Source of the DNA: Pseudomonas viridiflava
GTDB lineage: Bacteria; Pseudomonadota; Gammaproteobacteria; Pseudomonadales; Pseudomonadaceae
Assembly (NCBI GenBank): GCA_900596015.1
Contig: UVIF01000016.1
Location: 81,669 to 145,668 of the forward strand
Reading direction: 5' to 3'
Length of the DNA stretch: 64,000 nt
Shown: positions 22,796 to 32,624 of the stretch, piece after piece
Position numbering within the stretch: position 1 is the stretch's first letter
Layout of the letters: each line of letters starts with the position of its first letter
Notes under the pieces: model-generated
The model's database searches: none
The model's input: only the letters and a program-made list of their open reading frames with translations
Told to the model about the DNA's origin: nothing
Translations under genes and position numbers: made by a program

Positions 22796-23254
22796 GTGTC
22801 GAGCAAGCTAGAACAGTTGCAGGCCTTGTTGGCCCCGGTGGTCGTGGCCCTTGGCTATGAATGCTGGGGTATTGAGTTTTCGGCTCAAGGCCGCCATTCA
22901 CTTTTGCGTGTCTATATCGATAAAGAGGGCGGAGTGCTGGTGGACGATTGCGCCATTGTCAGCCGCCAGCTCAGTGGTGTACTGGACGTTGAAGATCCAA
23001 TCACCGTCGAATACACCCTTGAAGTTTCTTCTCCAGGCATGGAACGCCCGCTGTTCACCATCGAACAGTTTGCCGCGTACGCCGGAGCACAAGTAAAGAT
23101 AAAGCTGCGCGCCCCTTTCGAAGGACGACGCAACTTTCAGGGCCTTCTCCACGGTGTGGAGGATCAGGATGTCGTGATTCGAGTAGACGAACACGAGTTC
23201 CTGCTGCCGATCGATTCGATCGACAAGGCCAATATCATTCCCAGTTTTGACTGA
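22796..23254 (+). CDS. rimP: Ribosome maturation factor RimP
   Basis: 152-aa protein required for 30S maturation. Conserved blocks: [48 protein letters not shown], and the SH3-like C-terminal domain with [11 protein letters not shown] and the end [11 protein letters not shown]. The start is taken as GTG 22796 because GAGGGGG lies 6 bases upstream and the length then equals the family's 152 aa; an ATG at 22778 would give a 158-aa form. It heads the rimP-nusA-infB operon; two intrinsic terminators precede it. Confidence 0.93.
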   Translation: MSSKLEQLQALLAPVVVALGYECWGIEFSAQGRHSLLRVYIDKEGGVLVDDCAIVSRQLSGVLDVEDPITVEYTLEVSSPGMERPLFTIEQFAAYAGAQVKIKLRAPFEGRRNFQGLLHGVEDQDVVIRVDEHEFLLPIDSIDKANIIPSFD

Positions 23255-23313
23255 GACGTGCCAGATACTGCGGGTCCCGCGGATCCAATGGCTTGCGAAA
23301 GGCGAGGCGTACG

Positions 23314-24795
23314 ATGAGCAAAGAAGTACTGCTGGTTGTTGAGTCGGTATCCAATGAAAAGGGTGTACCGGCAGGCGTAATATTCGAAGCGCTGGAGATT
23401 GCTCTGGCGACCGCGACCAAGAAACGCTTCGAAGACGAAGTGGATCTTCGTGTGGAAATTAATCGCCACACTGGCTCCTATGAAACTTTCCGTCGCTGGA
23501 CAGTCGTCGAAGAAGACGACCTGGACGATCCGGCCATCGAAACCTGGCCGAGCAAGGTTGTACTGACGCACCCCGAAGCCAAGGTGGGTGATGTCATCGA
23601 AGAGAAGATCGACTCCATCGAGTTCGGTCGCATCGCTGCCCAGACCGCCAAGCAGGTGATCGTGCAGAAAGTTCGCGAAGCCGAGCGCGCCCAGGTGGTG
23701 GATGCTTACCGTGAACGACTGGGCGAGATCATCTCTGGCACGGTCAAGAAAGTGACCCGTGACAACGTCATCGTCGATCTGGGCAACAACGCCGAGGCCT
23801 TGCTGGCTCGGGAAGATATCATTTCGCGCGAAACCTTCCGTGTCGGTGTGCGCTTGCGCGCGCTGCTCAAGGAAATTCGTACCGAAAACCGGGGTCCTCA
23901 ACTGATTCTTTCGCGTACCGCGCCGGAAATGCTCATCGAGCTTTTCCGCATCGAGGTGCCGGAAATCGCTGAAGGCCTCATCGAAGTCATGGCCGCATCC
24001 CGTGATCCGGGTTCGCGCGCCAAGATCGCCGTTCGCTCCAAGGACAAGCGCATCGACCCGCAAGGTGCCTGTATCGGCATGCGCGGATCGCGTGTGCAGG
24101 CTGTGTCCGGCGAGTTGGGCGGCGAGCGCGTCGACATCGTCCTCTGGGACGATAACCCGGCACAGTTCGTCATCAATGCCATGTCCCCGGCGGAAGTCGC
24201 GGCCATCATCGTCGACGAAGACGCCCATGCCATGGACATCGCCGTGGGTGCCGACAACCTGGCCCAGGCAATTGGCCGTGGCGGGCAGAACGTGCGTCTG
24301 GCCAGCCAGTTGACCGGCTGGACACTGAACGTGATGACCGAGTCGGACATTCAGGCCAAGCAGCAAGCGGAAACCGGTGACATCCTGCGCAACTTCATCG
24401 ACGAGCTGGAAGTCGATGAAGAGTTGGCCCAGGTACTGGTCGACGAGGGCTTCACAAGCCTGGAAGAAATTGCCTACGTACCGTTGGAAGAGATGCTCAA
24501 CATCGACGGCTTTGACGAAGACATCGTCAACGAGCTTCGCGCTCGGGCCAAGGATCGTTTGTTGACCAAAGCCATCGCTACAGAGGAAAAGCTGGCAGAC
24601 GCCCATCCGGCCGAAGACCTGCTCTCGCTTGAGGGTATGGACAAGGATTTGGCGATGGAACTGGCGGTGCGCGGCGTAGTTACCCGCGAAGACCTGGCCG
24701 AGCAGTCGATTGACGACCTGCTCGACATCGACGGCATTGACCAAGATCGTGCCGGCAAGTTGATCATGGCCGCCCGAGCCCATTGGTTCGAGTAA
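23314..24795 (+). CDS. nusA: Transcription termination/antitermination factor NusA
   Basis: 493-aa RNA polymerase-associated factor governing pausing, termination and rRNA antitermination. N-terminal RNAP-binding domain 1-130, S1 domain about 135-200 ([25 protein letters not shown]), tandem KH domains about 200-345 ([14 protein letters not shown] and [18 protein letters not shown]), and two C-terminal acidic repeats as in other gamma-proteobacteria. The start [12 protein letters not shown] is at 23314. Sixty bases separate it from rimP, with only a short gap to infB, so one operon is likely. Confidence 0.98.
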   Translation: MSKEVLLVVESVSNEKGVPAGVIFEALEIALATATKKRFEDEVDLRVEINRHTGSYETFRRWTVVEEDDLDDPAIETWPSKVVLTHPEAKVGDVIEEKIDSIEFGRIAAQTAKQVIVQKVREAERAQVVDAYRERLGEIISGTVKKVTRDNVIVDLGNNAEALLAREDIISRETFRVGVRLRALLKEIRTENRGPQLILSRTAPEMLIELFRIEVPEIAEGLIEVMAASRDPGSRAKIAVRSKDKRIDPQGACIGMRGSRVQAVSGELGGERVDIVLWDDNPAQFVINAMSPAEVAAIIVDEDAHAMDIAVGADNLAQAIGRGGQNVRLASQLTGWTLNVMTESDIQAKQQAETGDILRNFIDELEVDEELAQVLVDEGFTSLEEIAYVPLEEMLNIDGFDEDIVNELRARAKDRLLTKAIATEEKLADAHPAEDLLSLEGMDKDLAMELAVRGVVTREDLAEQSIDDLLDIDGIDQDRAGKLIMAARAHWFE

Positions 24796-24821
24796 TTGGC
24801 GCGGCCTGAGGAGAGAAGTGC

Positions 24822-27341
24822 ATGACGCAAGTCACGGTGAAAGAATTGGCCCAAGAGGTCGCCGCACCGGTAGAGCGCCTGCTTCAGCAGATGCGTGAGG
24901 CAGGTCTGCCGCACACCGACGCCGGACAAGTTGTGACCGACAATGAGAAGCAGGCTCTGCTGGCTCATTTGAAAAGCAGCCACAAGGCGAAAGCGGAAGA
25001 ACCACGCAAGATTACCTTGCAGCGCAAGACCCAAAGCACCTTGCGTGTGGCCGGTAGCAAGAGCATCAGCGTAGAAGTACGCAAGAAGAAGGTATTCGTT
25101 CAACGCAGCCCGGAAGAGATCCAGGCCGAGCAGAAGCGCGAGCTCGACGAGCGTCGCGCAGCGAATGATGCTGCCCGTCAGAAGGTTGAGCAGGACTCTC
25201 GTTCGCGTACCGACGAAGAAACGCGCAAGCAGCCTGGCAGCACCGCTCAGGCCGACGCCCCTGCCGTCGCGACCCAAGCTCCTGCGGCGCCAAGCGTCGA
25301 AGTGGCTGCGGTCGCCCCGGCACCTGCACCGGCACCTGAGCGCAAGAAGGAAGAGCCTCGTCGCCCCGACAAACCGCGCAACGACGACCGTCGCAGCGGC
25401 AGTGGCAACAGTGATGGCGAGCGCAAGAACCAGCCGCATCGTGCCACCGTCAAGGAAAAGGCTCCGACGCCGCGCGCCGCGCCTCGTACCACCGACGAAG
25501 AGAGCGATGGCTTCCGTCGTGGCGGTCGTGGCAAGGGCAAGCTGAAGAAGCGCAACGCCCACGGTTTCCAGAGCCCTACCGGCCCACTGGTACGTGACGT
25601 GAAAATCGGCGAGACCATCTCTGTTGGCGATCTGGCCGCGCAGATGTCGGTCAAGGCTGCCGAGATCATCAAGTTCATGTTCAAGCTGGGCACGCCAGCC
25701 ACCATCAACCAGGTGCTGGATCAGGAAACTGCCCAGCTGGTTGCCGAGGAGCTGGGTCACAAGGTGACCCTGGTCAGCGACACCGCTCTGGAAGATTCCC
25801 TGGCCGAGTCGCTGAAGTTCGAGGGCGAAGCGTTCGCTCGTGCACCGGTCGTGACCGTCATGGGCCACGTCGACCACGGCAAGACCTCGCTGCTCGACTA
25901 CATTCGTCGTGCCAAGGTTGCTGCGGGCGAAGCCGGCGGTATCACCCAGCACATCGGTGCCTACCACGTCGAAACCGAACGCGGCATGGTCACCTTCCTC
26001 GACACCCCGGGCCACGCCGCGTTTACCGCGATGCGTGCCCGTGGTGCCAAGGCAACGGACATCGTGATCCTGGTGGTCGCGGCGGACGACGGCGTGATGC
26101 CGCAGACCATCGAAGCCGTTCAGCATGCGAAAGCCGCTGGCGTGCCACTGGTGGTTGCAGTGAACAAGATCGACAAGCCAGGTGCCGACCTGGACCGTAT
26201 CCGCAGCGAGCTGTCGGTTCACGGTGTGACTTCGGAAGAGTGGGGCGGCGACACCCCGTTCGTACCGGTCTCGGCCAAGCAGGGTACCGGCGTCGACGAA
26301 TTGCTCGAAGCCGTGTTGCTGCAGGCTGAAGTACTGGAACTGACCGCAACGCCATCGGCGCCTGGCCGTGGTGTGGTTGTCGAATCGCGCCTGGACAAGG
26401 GCCGTGGCCCGGTGGCCACCGTGCTGGTTCAGGACGGTACGCTGCGTCAGGGCGACATGGTGCTGGTCGGTTCGAACTACGGCCGCGTACGTGCCATGCT
26501 CGACGAGAACGGCAAGCCGATCAAGGAAGCCGGTCCGGCCATCCCGGTCGAGATCCTGGGTCTTGACGGTACCCCGGATGCGGGCGACGAGATGAGCGTG
26601 GTTGCCGACGAGAAGAAAGCCCGTGAAGTGGCTCTGTTCCGTCAAGGCAAGTTCCGCGAAGTCAAGTTGGCCCGTGCTCACGCCGGCAAGCTGGAAAACA
26701 TCTTCGAGAACATGGGCCAGGAAGAGAAGAAGACGCTCAACATCGTCCTCAAATCCGACGTCCGTGGATCGCTGGAAGCGTTGCAGGGGGCCTTGAACGG
26801 CCTGGGCAACGACGAAGTGCAAGTGCGTGTGGTCGGTGGCGGCGTCGGTGGTATCACCGAGTCCGATGCCAACCTGGCGCTGGCTTCGACAGCGGTACTG
26901 TTCGGCTTCAACGTTCGGGCCGATGCCGGCGCGCGCAAGATCGTCGAGCAGGAAGGTCTGGATATGCGTTACTACAACGTGATCTACGACATCATCGAAG
27001 ACGTCAAGAAAGCCCTGACCGGTATGCTGGGCAGCGATGTTCGCGAGAACATCCTGGGTATCGCCGAAGTGCGTGACGTGTTCCGTTCGCCGAAGTTCGG
27101 TGCGATCGCGGGCTGCATGGTTATCGAGGGTGTGGTTTTCCGCAACCGTCCGATCCGTGTACTGCGCGAAGACATCGTGATCTTCGAAGGCGAGCTGGAA
27201 TCGCTGCGTCGCTTCAAGGACGATGCGTCCGAAGTACGTGCCGGCATGGAATGCGGTATCGGCGTCAAGAGCTACAACGACGTCAAGGTCGGTGACAAGA
27301 TCGAAGTCTTCGAGAAAGTCCAAGTGGCTCGTACTCTCTAA
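24822..27341 (+). CDS. infB: Translation initiation factor IF-2
   Basis: 839-aa GTPase that brings fMet-tRNA to the 30S subunit. IF2N domain 1-52, then a charged Ala/Pro/Arg linker of about 200 residues, a second IF2N-like domain (about 265-315), and the G domain with G1 GHVDHGKT (348-355), G3 DTPGHAAF and G4 NKIDK. Domains II-IV close with VQVARTL. GAGGAGAG precedes the ATG. Its long antisense open frames are codon-bias shadows. Confidence 0.98.
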   Translation: MTQVTVKELAQEVAAPVERLLQQMREAGLPHTDAGQVVTDNEKQALLAHLKSSHKAKAEEPRKITLQRKTQSTLRVAGSKSISVEVRKKKVFVQRSPEEIQAEQKRELDERRAANDAARQKVEQDSRSRTDEETRKQPGSTAQADAPAVATQAPAAPSVEVAAVAPAPAPAPERKKEEPRRPDKPRNDDRRSGSGNSDGERKNQPHRATVKEKAPTPRAAPRTTDEESDGFRRGGRGKGKLKKRNAHGFQSPTGPLVRDVKIGETISVGDLAAQMSVKAAEIIKFMFKLGTPATINQVLDQETAQLVAEELGHKVTLVSDTALEDSLAESLKFEGEAFARAPVVTVMGHVDHGKTSLLDYIRRAKVAAGEAGGITQHIGAYHVETERGMVTFLDTPGHAAFTAMRARGAKATDIVILVVAADDGVMPQTIEAVQHAKAAGVPLVVAVNKIDKPGADLDRIRSELSVHGVTSEEWGGDTPFVPVSAKQGTGVDELLEAVLLQAEVLELTATPSAPGRGVVVESRLDKGRGPVATVLVQDGTLRQGDMVLVGSNYGRVRAMLDENGKPIKEAGPAIPVEILGLDGTPDAGDEMSVVADEKKAREVALFRQGKFREVKLARAHAGKLENIFENMGQEEKKTLNIVLKSDVRGSLEALQGALNGLGNDEVQVRVVGGGVGGITESDANLALASTAVLFGFNVRADAGARKIVEQEGLDMRYYNVIYDIIEDVKKALTGMLGSDVRENILGIAEVRDVFRSPKFGAIAGCMVIEGVVFRNRPIRVLREDIVIFEGELESLRRFKDDASEVRAGMECGIGVKSYNDVKVGDKIEVFEKVQVARTL

Positions 27342-27392
27342 GCTGCGACCTCCAGGAACCTGTCCGGCCAGCGCCGGGTCGGTTCTAAACGC

Positions 27393-27425
27393 AACGCCCG
27401 ATCCGGCCCAGCCTGATCGGGCGTT
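27393..27425 (+). terminator. Hairpin between infB and rbfA
   Basis: AACGCCCGATC (27393-27403) pairs perfectly with GATCGGGCGTT (27415-27425), loop 11 bases, followed by TGCCG. The T-run is short, so partial termination or mRNA processing is more likely than full termination. Confidence 0.6.
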
Positions 27426-27452
27426 TGCCGCTCTAGTTACAGGTAATGAAAC

Positions 27453-27854
27453 ATGGCAAAAGAATACAGCCGTACCCAGCGTATCGGCGATCAGATGCAG
27501 CGCGAGCTGGCGCAACTGATCCGTCGCGAGGTCAAGGATCCGCGCGTTGGCCTGGTCACCATCACAGCGGTCGAAGTCAGCCGCGATGTCGGTCATGCCA
27601 AGATCTTCATCACCGTCATGGGCCAGGACAGCGCTGCCGATATCGCCCAGAGCATCAAGGTGCTGAACTCGGCCGCCGGTTTCCTGCGCATGCAGTTGGC
27701 CAAGGAAATGAAGCTGCGCAGCGTGCCGCAGTTGCACTTCCACTACGACGAGAGTGTGAGCCGCGGCGCTCATCTGTCGGCGTTGATCGAGCGTGCCGTG
27801 GCCGAAGACAGCCAGCATCACGCGGACGAGTCGGCCAAAGAGCCCAAGGAGTAA
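27453..27854 (+). CDS. rbfA: 30S ribosome-binding factor RbfA
   Basis: 133-aa KH-type factor for 16S rRNA 5-prime maturation and cold adaptation. Conserved: [17 protein letters not shown] at the N-terminus, [26 protein letters not shown], and [14 protein letters not shown]. It precedes truB by 5 bases. An overlapping frame starting at 27446 and running into truB is spurious. Confidence 0.97.
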   Translation: MAKEYSRTQRIGDQMQRELAQLIRREVKDPRVGLVTITAVEVSRDVGHAKIFITVMGQDSAADIAQSIKVLNSAAGFLRMQLAKEMKLRSVPQLHFHYDESVSRGAHLSALIERAVAEDSQHHADESAKEPKE

Positions 27855-27859
27855 TCCCG

Positions 27860-28777
27860 GTGGCTCAGGTCAAGCGTATCCGTCGCAATGTCAGTGGCAT
27901 CATCCTGCTGGACAAGCCACTGGGGTTCACATCCAACGCCGCGCTGCAGAAAGTGCGCTGGCTGCTCAATGCCGAGAAGGCCGGTCACACCGGCAGTCTC
28001 GATCCATTGGCGACCGGTGTGCTGCCGCTGTGCTTTGGCGAGGCGACCAAGTTTTCCCAGTACCTGCTCGAATCCGACAAAGGCTACGAGACACTGGCGC
28101 AGCTGGGCAAGACCACGACCACGGCGGATGCCGAGGGCGAGGTTCTGCAGACCCGCGAGGTGACCGTCGGTCACTCCGACATCGAGGCGGTATTGCCTCG
28201 TTTCCGCGGCCAGATCAGCCAGATACCGCCGATGTACTCGGCGCTCAAGCGCGATGGGCAGCCGTTGTACAAGCTGGCACGTGCCGGTGAAGTAGTGGAG
28301 CGCGAGCCGCGTTCTGTTACTATTGCGCGGCTGCAATTGCTTGGCTGCGAGCAGACCACTGCAAGGTTCGCTGTGGACTGCAGCAAAGGCACGTACATTC
28401 GGACCCTGGTCGAGGACATCGGCGAGGCGTTGGGATGTGGTGCGTACGTGGCAGAACTGCGTCGCACGCAGGCGGGCCCGTTCAGCCTGGCGCAGACGGT
28501 TACGCTCGAAGAGCTCGAAGCCGTGCATGCCGAGGGCGGCAACGAGGCAGTGGACAGGTTCCTGCTGCCATCGGACAGCGGCCTGCAGGATTGGCCTCTG
28601 CTGCAGTTCTCGGAGCATAGCGCGTTCTACTGGCTCCACGGCCAGCCGGTGAGGGCTCCCGAAGCTCCCAAGTTCGGCATGGTGCGGGTACAGGATCACA
28701 ATGGTCGCTTCATCGGTATCGGTGAAGTGAGCGAAGACGGGCGCATTGCGCCACGTCGCTTGATTCGGTCGGAATGA
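27860..28777 (+). CDS. truB: tRNA pseudouridine-55 synthase TruB
   Basis: 305-aa enzyme making pseudouridine 55 in the T loop of tRNAs. The catalytic Asp lies in [23 protein letters not shown]; other family motifs are [18 protein letters not shown] ([14 protein letters not shown]) and [10 protein letters not shown], and a C-terminal PUA domain ends with RFIGIGEV. The start is GTG 27860, chosen for AAGGAG 8 bases upstream and the homologous [14 protein letters not shown]. The frame is open upstream through rbfA without meaning. Confidence 0.96.
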   Translation: MAQVKRIRRNVSGIILLDKPLGFTSNAALQKVRWLLNAEKAGHTGSLDPLATGVLPLCFGEATKFSQYLLESDKGYETLAQLGKTTTTADAEGEVLQTREVTVGHSDIEAVLPRFRGQISQIPPMYSALKRDGQPLYKLARAGEVVEREPRSVTIARLQLLGCEQTTARFAVDCSKGTYIRTLVEDIGEALGCGAYVAELRRTQAGPFSLAQTVTLEELEAVHAEGGNEAVDRFLLPSDSGLQDWPLLQFSEHSAFYWLHGQPVRAPEAPKFGMVRVQDHNGRFIGIGEVSEDGRIAPRRLIRSE

Positions 28778-28920
28778 CCGATCCCGGTCGTCACGGTGTT
28801 CGTGACGGCTGGTCGAGGACGGCTGTCAACAGGCACGGTCGTACCTCTTCTCATGAAAACAGGGTTTTGCCCTGGCCTGTTGGACACTGCGTGCAGTGCC
28901 CTTGATAGTGGAGATGCCTC

Positions 28921-29190
28921 ATGGCTCTTAGCGTTGAAGACAAAGCTCAAATCGTTGCCGACTACCAGCAAGCCGTTGGTGATACCGGTTCGCCAGAAGT
29001 GCAGGTTGCACTGCTGACGCACAACATCAACAAGCTGCAGGGTCACTTCAAGGCCAACGGCAAGGACCACCACTCGCGTCGTGGCCTGATCCGTATGGTC
29101 AACCAGCGCCGCAAGCTGCTGGACTACCTGAAGGGCAAGGACGTCACCCGTTACAGCGCCCTGATCGGTCGTCTGGGTCTGCGTCGCTAA
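28921..29190 (+). CDS. rpsO: 30S ribosomal protein S15
   Basis: 89-aa primary 16S-binding protein of the platform, with the motifs [20 protein letters not shown] ([18 protein letters not shown]), [15 protein letters not shown] and RLGLRR end. In E. coli S15 represses its own mRNA through a pseudoknot; the 143-base leader here has two small hairpins (CACTGC-GT-GCAGTG near 28885; CAGGG-TTTTG-CCCTG near 28860) but I cannot assign that pseudoknot. The rpsO-pnp order is the classical one. Confidence 0.98.
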   Translation: MALSVEDKAQIVADYQQAVGDTGSPEVQVALLTHNINKLQGHFKANGKDHHSRRGLIRMVNQRRKLLDYLKGKDVTRYSALIGRLGLRR

Positions 29191-29230
29191 TAGCGGCTCG
29201 ACACGCGGTGACAAGCGTGGTTTGCCATGT

Positions 29231-29262
29231 TCGCAAGCCCGGGCTCAAGTCCGGGCCTGCGA
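29231..29262 (+). promoter_or_regulatory. Stable hairpin in the rpsO-pnp intergenic region
   Basis: TCGCAAGCCCGG (29231-29242) pairs with CCGGGCCTGCGA (29251-29262) with one A-C mismatch, loop GCTCAAGT. No T-run follows. In E. coli this interval holds an RNase III hairpin through which PNPase represses pnp; the position here fits that role, but the sequence is not proof. Confidence 0.5.
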
Positions 29263-29441
29263 GGGCGCCACGCGCAATCCTGAGGTTGGTTGTCTGTCGT
29301 ACCCCAGCGGGTTTTCCGCGGGGGCGGGCAGGTTTCCAGCCTCAAGTTGTATCTGGACGGTCAACGGGGCCGATTCCCCGCTCTGCCCAAGAATTTCGCA
29401 AGAAACCAGTTCCCCCAAGAGCCAACAGAAGGTAGGAAACC

Positions 29442-31547
29442 GTGAACCCGGTAATCAAGACGTTTCAATTCGGTCAATCGACCGTAACCCTCGAAACGGG
29501 CCGTATCGCCCGTCAAGCCTCCGGCGCCGTGCTGGTCACCGTCGACAACGACGTGACCGTACTGGTCACCGTGGTAGGTGCCAAGCAAGCCGATCCAGGC
29601 AAAGGCTTTTTCCCACTGTCTGTGCACTACCAGGAAAAGACCTACGCTGCCGGCAAGATTCCCGGTGGTTTCTTCAAGCGTGAAGGCCGTCCTTCCGAGA
29701 AAGAAACCCTGACCTCGCGTTTGATCGATCGCCCGATCCGCCCGCTGTTCCCCGAAGGCTTCATGAACGAAGTGCAGGTCGTCTGCACCGTCGTTTCCAC
29801 CAGCAAGAAAACCGATCCGGACATCGCTGCGATGATCGGTACCTCGGCAGCCCTGGCCATTTCCGGTATTCCGTTCGACGGCCCGATCGGCGCTGCGCGC
29901 GTGGCTTTCCACGAGAGCACTGGCTACCTGCTGAACCCGACTTACGAGCAGCAGCAGGCTTCGAGCCTGGACATGGTCGTGGCCGGTACCAAAGACGCCG
30001 TGCTGATGGTTGAATCCGAAGCCAAAGAGCTGACCGAAGACCAGATGCTGGGCGCCGTGCTGTTCGCTCACGACGAGTTCCAATCGGTTATCAAGGCCGT
30101 CGGCGAGCTGGCTGCAGAAGCCGCCAAGCCCACTTGGAGCTGGACCCCGAAAGCCTGGAACACCGAGCTGCTGGGCGCAATCCGTGGCGAATTCGGCGAT
30201 GCCGTTTCCCAGGCCTACACCATCACCGTCAAGGCCGATCGCTACGCCAAGCTGGGCGAGTTGCGTGACCAGGTCATCGCCAAGTTCTCCGGCGAAGAAG
30301 GCAAGCCGACCGCAGCCGAAGTGAAGGAAATCTTTGGCGAGATCGAATACCGCACCGTTCGCGAAAACATCGTCAACGGCAAGCCGCGTATCGACGGTCG
30401 CGACACCAAGACCGTGCGCCCGCTGAACATCGAAGTCGGTGTTCTGCCGAAAACCCACGGTTCGGCCTTGTTCACCCGCGGTGAAACCCAGGCACTGGTC
30501 GTGGCGACTCTGGGCACTGCCCGCGACGCTCAGTTGCTGGACACCCTGGAAGGCGAGAAGAAAGACCCCTTCATGCTGCACTACAACTTCCCTCCGTTCT
30601 CGGTGGGCGAGTGTGGTCGCATGGGCGGCGCGGGTCGTCGTGAAATCGGTCACGGCCGTCTGGCCCGTCGTTCGGTACAGGCCATGCTGCCGGCCGCCGA
30701 CGTGTTCCCGTACACCATCCGCGTAGTGTCGGAAATCACCGAGTCCAACGGTTCCAGTTCCATGGCGTCGGTCTGCGGTGCTTCCCTGGCATTGATGGAC
30801 GCTGGTGTGCCGATGAAGGCACCGGTCGCCGGTATCGCCATGGGCCTGGTCAAGGAAGGCGACAAGTTCGCCATCCTCACCGACATCCTCGGTGACGAAG
30901 ACCACCTGGGCGACATGGACTTCAAGGTAGCCGGCACCGCCAAAGGCGTCACCGCGCTGCAGATGGACATCAAGATCAACGGTATCACCGAAGAGATCAT
31001 GGAAATCGCCTTGGGCCAGGCGCTTGAAGCGCGCCTGAACATCCTCGGTCAGATGAACCAGATCATTGGTACTTCGCGTACTGAGCTGTCGGAAAATGCG
31101 CCGACCATGATCGCGATGAAGATCGACACCGACAAGATCCGTGACGTGATCGGCAAGGGTGGCGCTACCATTCGCGCTATCTGTGAGGAAACCAAGGCTT
31201 CGATCGACATCGAAGACGACGGCTCGATCAAGATCTTCGGCGAATCCAAGGAAGCGGCCGAAGCAGCGCGTCAGCGCGTGCTGGGTATCACCGCAGAAGC
31301 CGAGATCGGCAAGATCTATCTGGGCAAGGTCGAGCGTATCGTGGACTTCGGTGCTTTCGTCAACATCCTGCCAGGCAAGGACGGTCTGGTTCACATCTCG
31401 ATGCTCAGCGATGCGCGGGTCGAGAAAGTGACCGATATCCTCAAGGAAGGCGAAGAAGTTGAAGTCCTGGTACTGGACGTGGACAACCGCGGCCGTATCA
31501 AGCTGTCCATCAAGGACGTTGCTGCTGCAAAGGCTTCGGGCGCCTAA
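29442..31547 (+). CDS. pnp: Polyribonucleotide nucleotidyltransferase (PNPase)
   Basis: 701-aa phosphorolytic 3-prime exoribonuclease, part of the degradosome. Two RNase PH domains (about 10-140 and 315-545) flank a helical domain; the second carries the phosphate motif [23 protein letters not shown] domain about 555-610 ([19 protein letters not shown]), S1 domain about 620-690 ([26 protein letters not shown]). The start is GTG at 29442 behind AAGGTAGGA. A terminator follows. Confidence 0.98.
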   Translation: MNPVIKTFQFGQSTVTLETGRIARQASGAVLVTVDNDVTVLVTVVGAKQADPGKGFFPLSVHYQEKTYAAGKIPGGFFKREGRPSEKETLTSRLIDRPIRPLFPEGFMNEVQVVCTVVSTSKKTDPDIAAMIGTSAALAISGIPFDGPIGAARVAFHESTGYLLNPTYEQQQASSLDMVVAGTKDAVLMVESEAKELTEDQMLGAVLFAHDEFQSVIKAVGELAAEAAKPTWSWTPKAWNTELLGAIRGEFGDAVSQAYTITVKADRYAKLGELRDQVIAKFSGEEGKPTAAEVKEIFGEIEYRTVRENIVNGKPRIDGRDTKTVRPLNIEVGVLPKTHGSALFTRGETQALVVATLGTARDAQLLDTLEGEKKDPFMLHYNFPPFSVGECGRMGGAGRREIGHGRLARRSVQAMLPAADVFPYTIRVVSEITESNGSSSMASVCGASLALMDAGVPMKAPVAGIAMGLVKEGDKFAILTDILGDEDHLGDMDFKVAGTAKGVTALQMDIKINGITEEIMEIALGQALEARLNILGQMNQIIGTSRTELSENAPTMIAMKIDTDKIRDVIGKGGATIRAICEETKASIDIEDDGSIKIFGESKEAAEAARQRVLGITAEAEIGKIYLGKVERIVDFGAFVNILPGKDGLVHISMLSDARVEKVTDILKEGEEVEVLVLDVDNRGRIKLSIKDVAAAKASGA

Positions 31548-31559
31548 CCTCGCCGGCTT

Positions 31560-31592
31560 GAAAAAAAGAGTCCTTCGGGGCTCTTTTTTTTC
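31560..31592 (+). terminator. Terminator of pnp
   Basis: AAAAAAAGAG(T)CC - TTCG - GG(G)CTCTTTTTTTT, a UUCG-capped stem with long A and T flanks, 15 bases after the stop. Confidence 0.92.
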
Positions 31593-31675
31593 GACTAGAG
31601 TTTGCTCAGTAGCCTGCGGTTTGTTCAAAGTGCCCATTCAAGGCGTTCAGATACGCCAGGGAACTTTTGCGAACT

Positions 31676-31717
31676 TGCAACTTGCACGCAAAATTACCTG
31701 CAGACGTGCAAGTTGCA
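31676..31717 (+). promoter_or_regulatory. Twin palindromic sites TGCAA-S-TTGCA upstream of a sigma-54 promoter
   Basis: TGCAACTTGCA (31676-31686) and TGCAAGTTGCA (31707-31717) are each 11-bp palindromes, and together with flanking CG form a 13-bp inverted repeat (31676-31688 / 31705-31717). Their centres are 31 bases apart, three helical turns, and lie about 70-105 bases before the -24 element. That is the usual place for an enhancer-binding activator of RpoN promoters. Confidence 0.65.
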
Positions 31718-31782
31718 CGAAGGGCGTTTTTTGTAAGAATCTCAAATCATTGATAATAAAGGGATTTATCAGTATTGCCGGG

Positions 31783-31800
31783 TTGGCACGAGGTCTGCAA
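31783..31800 (+). promoter_or_regulatory. Sigma-54 promoter of the BON-domain gene
   Basis: TTGGCACGAGGTCTGCA matches the RpoN consensus YTGGCACGNNNNTTGCW with one mismatch (C for T). The invariant GG (31785-31786) and GC (31797-31798) are separated by exactly 10 bases. Transcription should start near 31810. Confidence 0.8.
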
Positions 31801-31867
31801 TATCCTTGTCACCTGCCACCAAGACATTAAATGGTCGCAGACCTTTCAAAAAACAGGAGTGACTCGT

Positions 31868-32218
31868 ATGAAGAAGTTCGCTATTGCTGCCGCTGCTGCT
31901 ACCGCGCTGACCATGACCATGGCCAACGCTGCTTTCGCTCAACAGTCCACCCAGGCTCCAATGGTCGTTGCTGCTGGTGAAGTGACTCACGCCAAAGAAG
32001 CAACCTCCGACACTTGGATCACCACCAAGGTCAAATCCGATCTGGTCACCGAGAAAGGCATTCCAGGCACCGACATCAAGGTAGAAACCAACAAAGGCGT
32101 GGTATCCCTGTCGTCGACCGTTGCTGTGACCGATGCTCAGAAAGCTACTGCCGTGCGTATCACCAAGGCAATCAAAGGCGTGAAAGCAGTTTCCGCCGAT
32201 GGCCTGAAAGCCGAGTAA
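31868..32218 (+). CDS. Periplasmic BON-domain protein (OsmY-like)
   Basis: 116-aa secreted protein. A Sec signal peptide covers 1-24 (Ala-rich core, AFA cleavage site before QQ). One BON domain spans about 47-114 (SDTWITTKVKSDLVTEKGIPGTDIKV...GVVSLSSTV...ITKAIKGVKAV), half the size of E. coli OsmY, which has two. BON domains bind lipids or peptidoglycan and OsmY-like proteins act in osmotic and envelope stress. The start at 31868 follows CAGGAGTG. Regulation looks RpoN-dependent, unusual for an OsmY-type gene. A strong terminator follows, so it is monocistronic. Confidence 0.88.
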   Translation: MKKFAIAAAAATALTMTMANAAFAQQSTQAPMVVAAGEVTHAKEATSDTWITTKVKSDLVTEKGIPGTDIKVETNKGVVSLSSTVAVTDAQKATAVRITKAIKGVKAVSADGLKAE

Positions 32219-32254
32219 GTTTCATGCGAAGGCCACAGGGACGTGGCCACTGAG

Positions 32255-32285
32255 AGCCCCGGCGCCATGCGCCGGGGCTTTTTTA
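32255..32285 (+). terminator. Terminator of the BON-domain gene
   Basis: AGCCCCGGCGC - CAT - GCGCCGGGGCT followed by TTTTTT, an 11-bp perfect stem. A smaller GGCCAC/GTGGCC hairpin (32231-32247) precedes it. Confidence 0.95.
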
Positions 32286-32318
32286 TGAGCGTCTTTCACG
32301 TCCCCTGACAATGATGGA

Positions 32319-32624
32319 TCAGTTGCGGCTGCTTTCGATCTGCACCAGTTTGCTGCCGACGAACTTCAAGTATTGGCTCATACCGTTCGTAGGTCCGTAT
32401 ACCCACTCTTCTATCGGCAGTTCGACGCGTCTGTTGATCGGCCCCGAGCGTTCGTAGCCCGTCTGAGCCTTGCTCGCAGGCGCGCCGCATTTCTGTTCGA
32501 CCTGAACCGTGCGGTCGTTGAGTGACACCAGGGTATTGCCACAACGCATTGTCGAAGCGGCGCTGGCTGTGGTGCACAGTGCCATCAGCAAAGGCACGCA
32601 GGTGATCCAGGTCAATTTGTTCAT
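32319..32624 (-). CDS. DUF2845 domain-containing exported protein
   Basis: 101-aa protein with a signal peptide (1-22, LLMALCTTASA) and the DUF2845 pattern: MRCGNTLVSLNDRTVQVEQKCGAPASK with two conserved cysteines (about 28 and 46), then EEWVYGPTN. The family is small, periplasmic and of unknown function; the fold resembles BamE/SmpA-like modules, which is inference. Its ATG overlaps the stop of the DUF748 gene (ATGA), so the two are co-translated and may act together. Confidence 0.8.
   Translation of the reverse strand: MNKLTWITCVPLLMALCTTASAASTMRCGNTLVSLNDRTVQVEQKCGAPASKAQTGYERSGPINRRVELPIEEWVYGPTNGMSQYLKFVGSKLVQIESSRN

Noticed and set aside
24474..27821. Antisense open frame of about 1115 codons opposite nusA-infB-rbfA
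   Set aside because: Spans three real genes with clear homology; composition and lack of start signals mark it as a codon-bias artefact.
29361..31637. Antisense open frame of about 758 codons opposite pnp
   Set aside because: Same artefact; pnp is fully supported by motifs and length.
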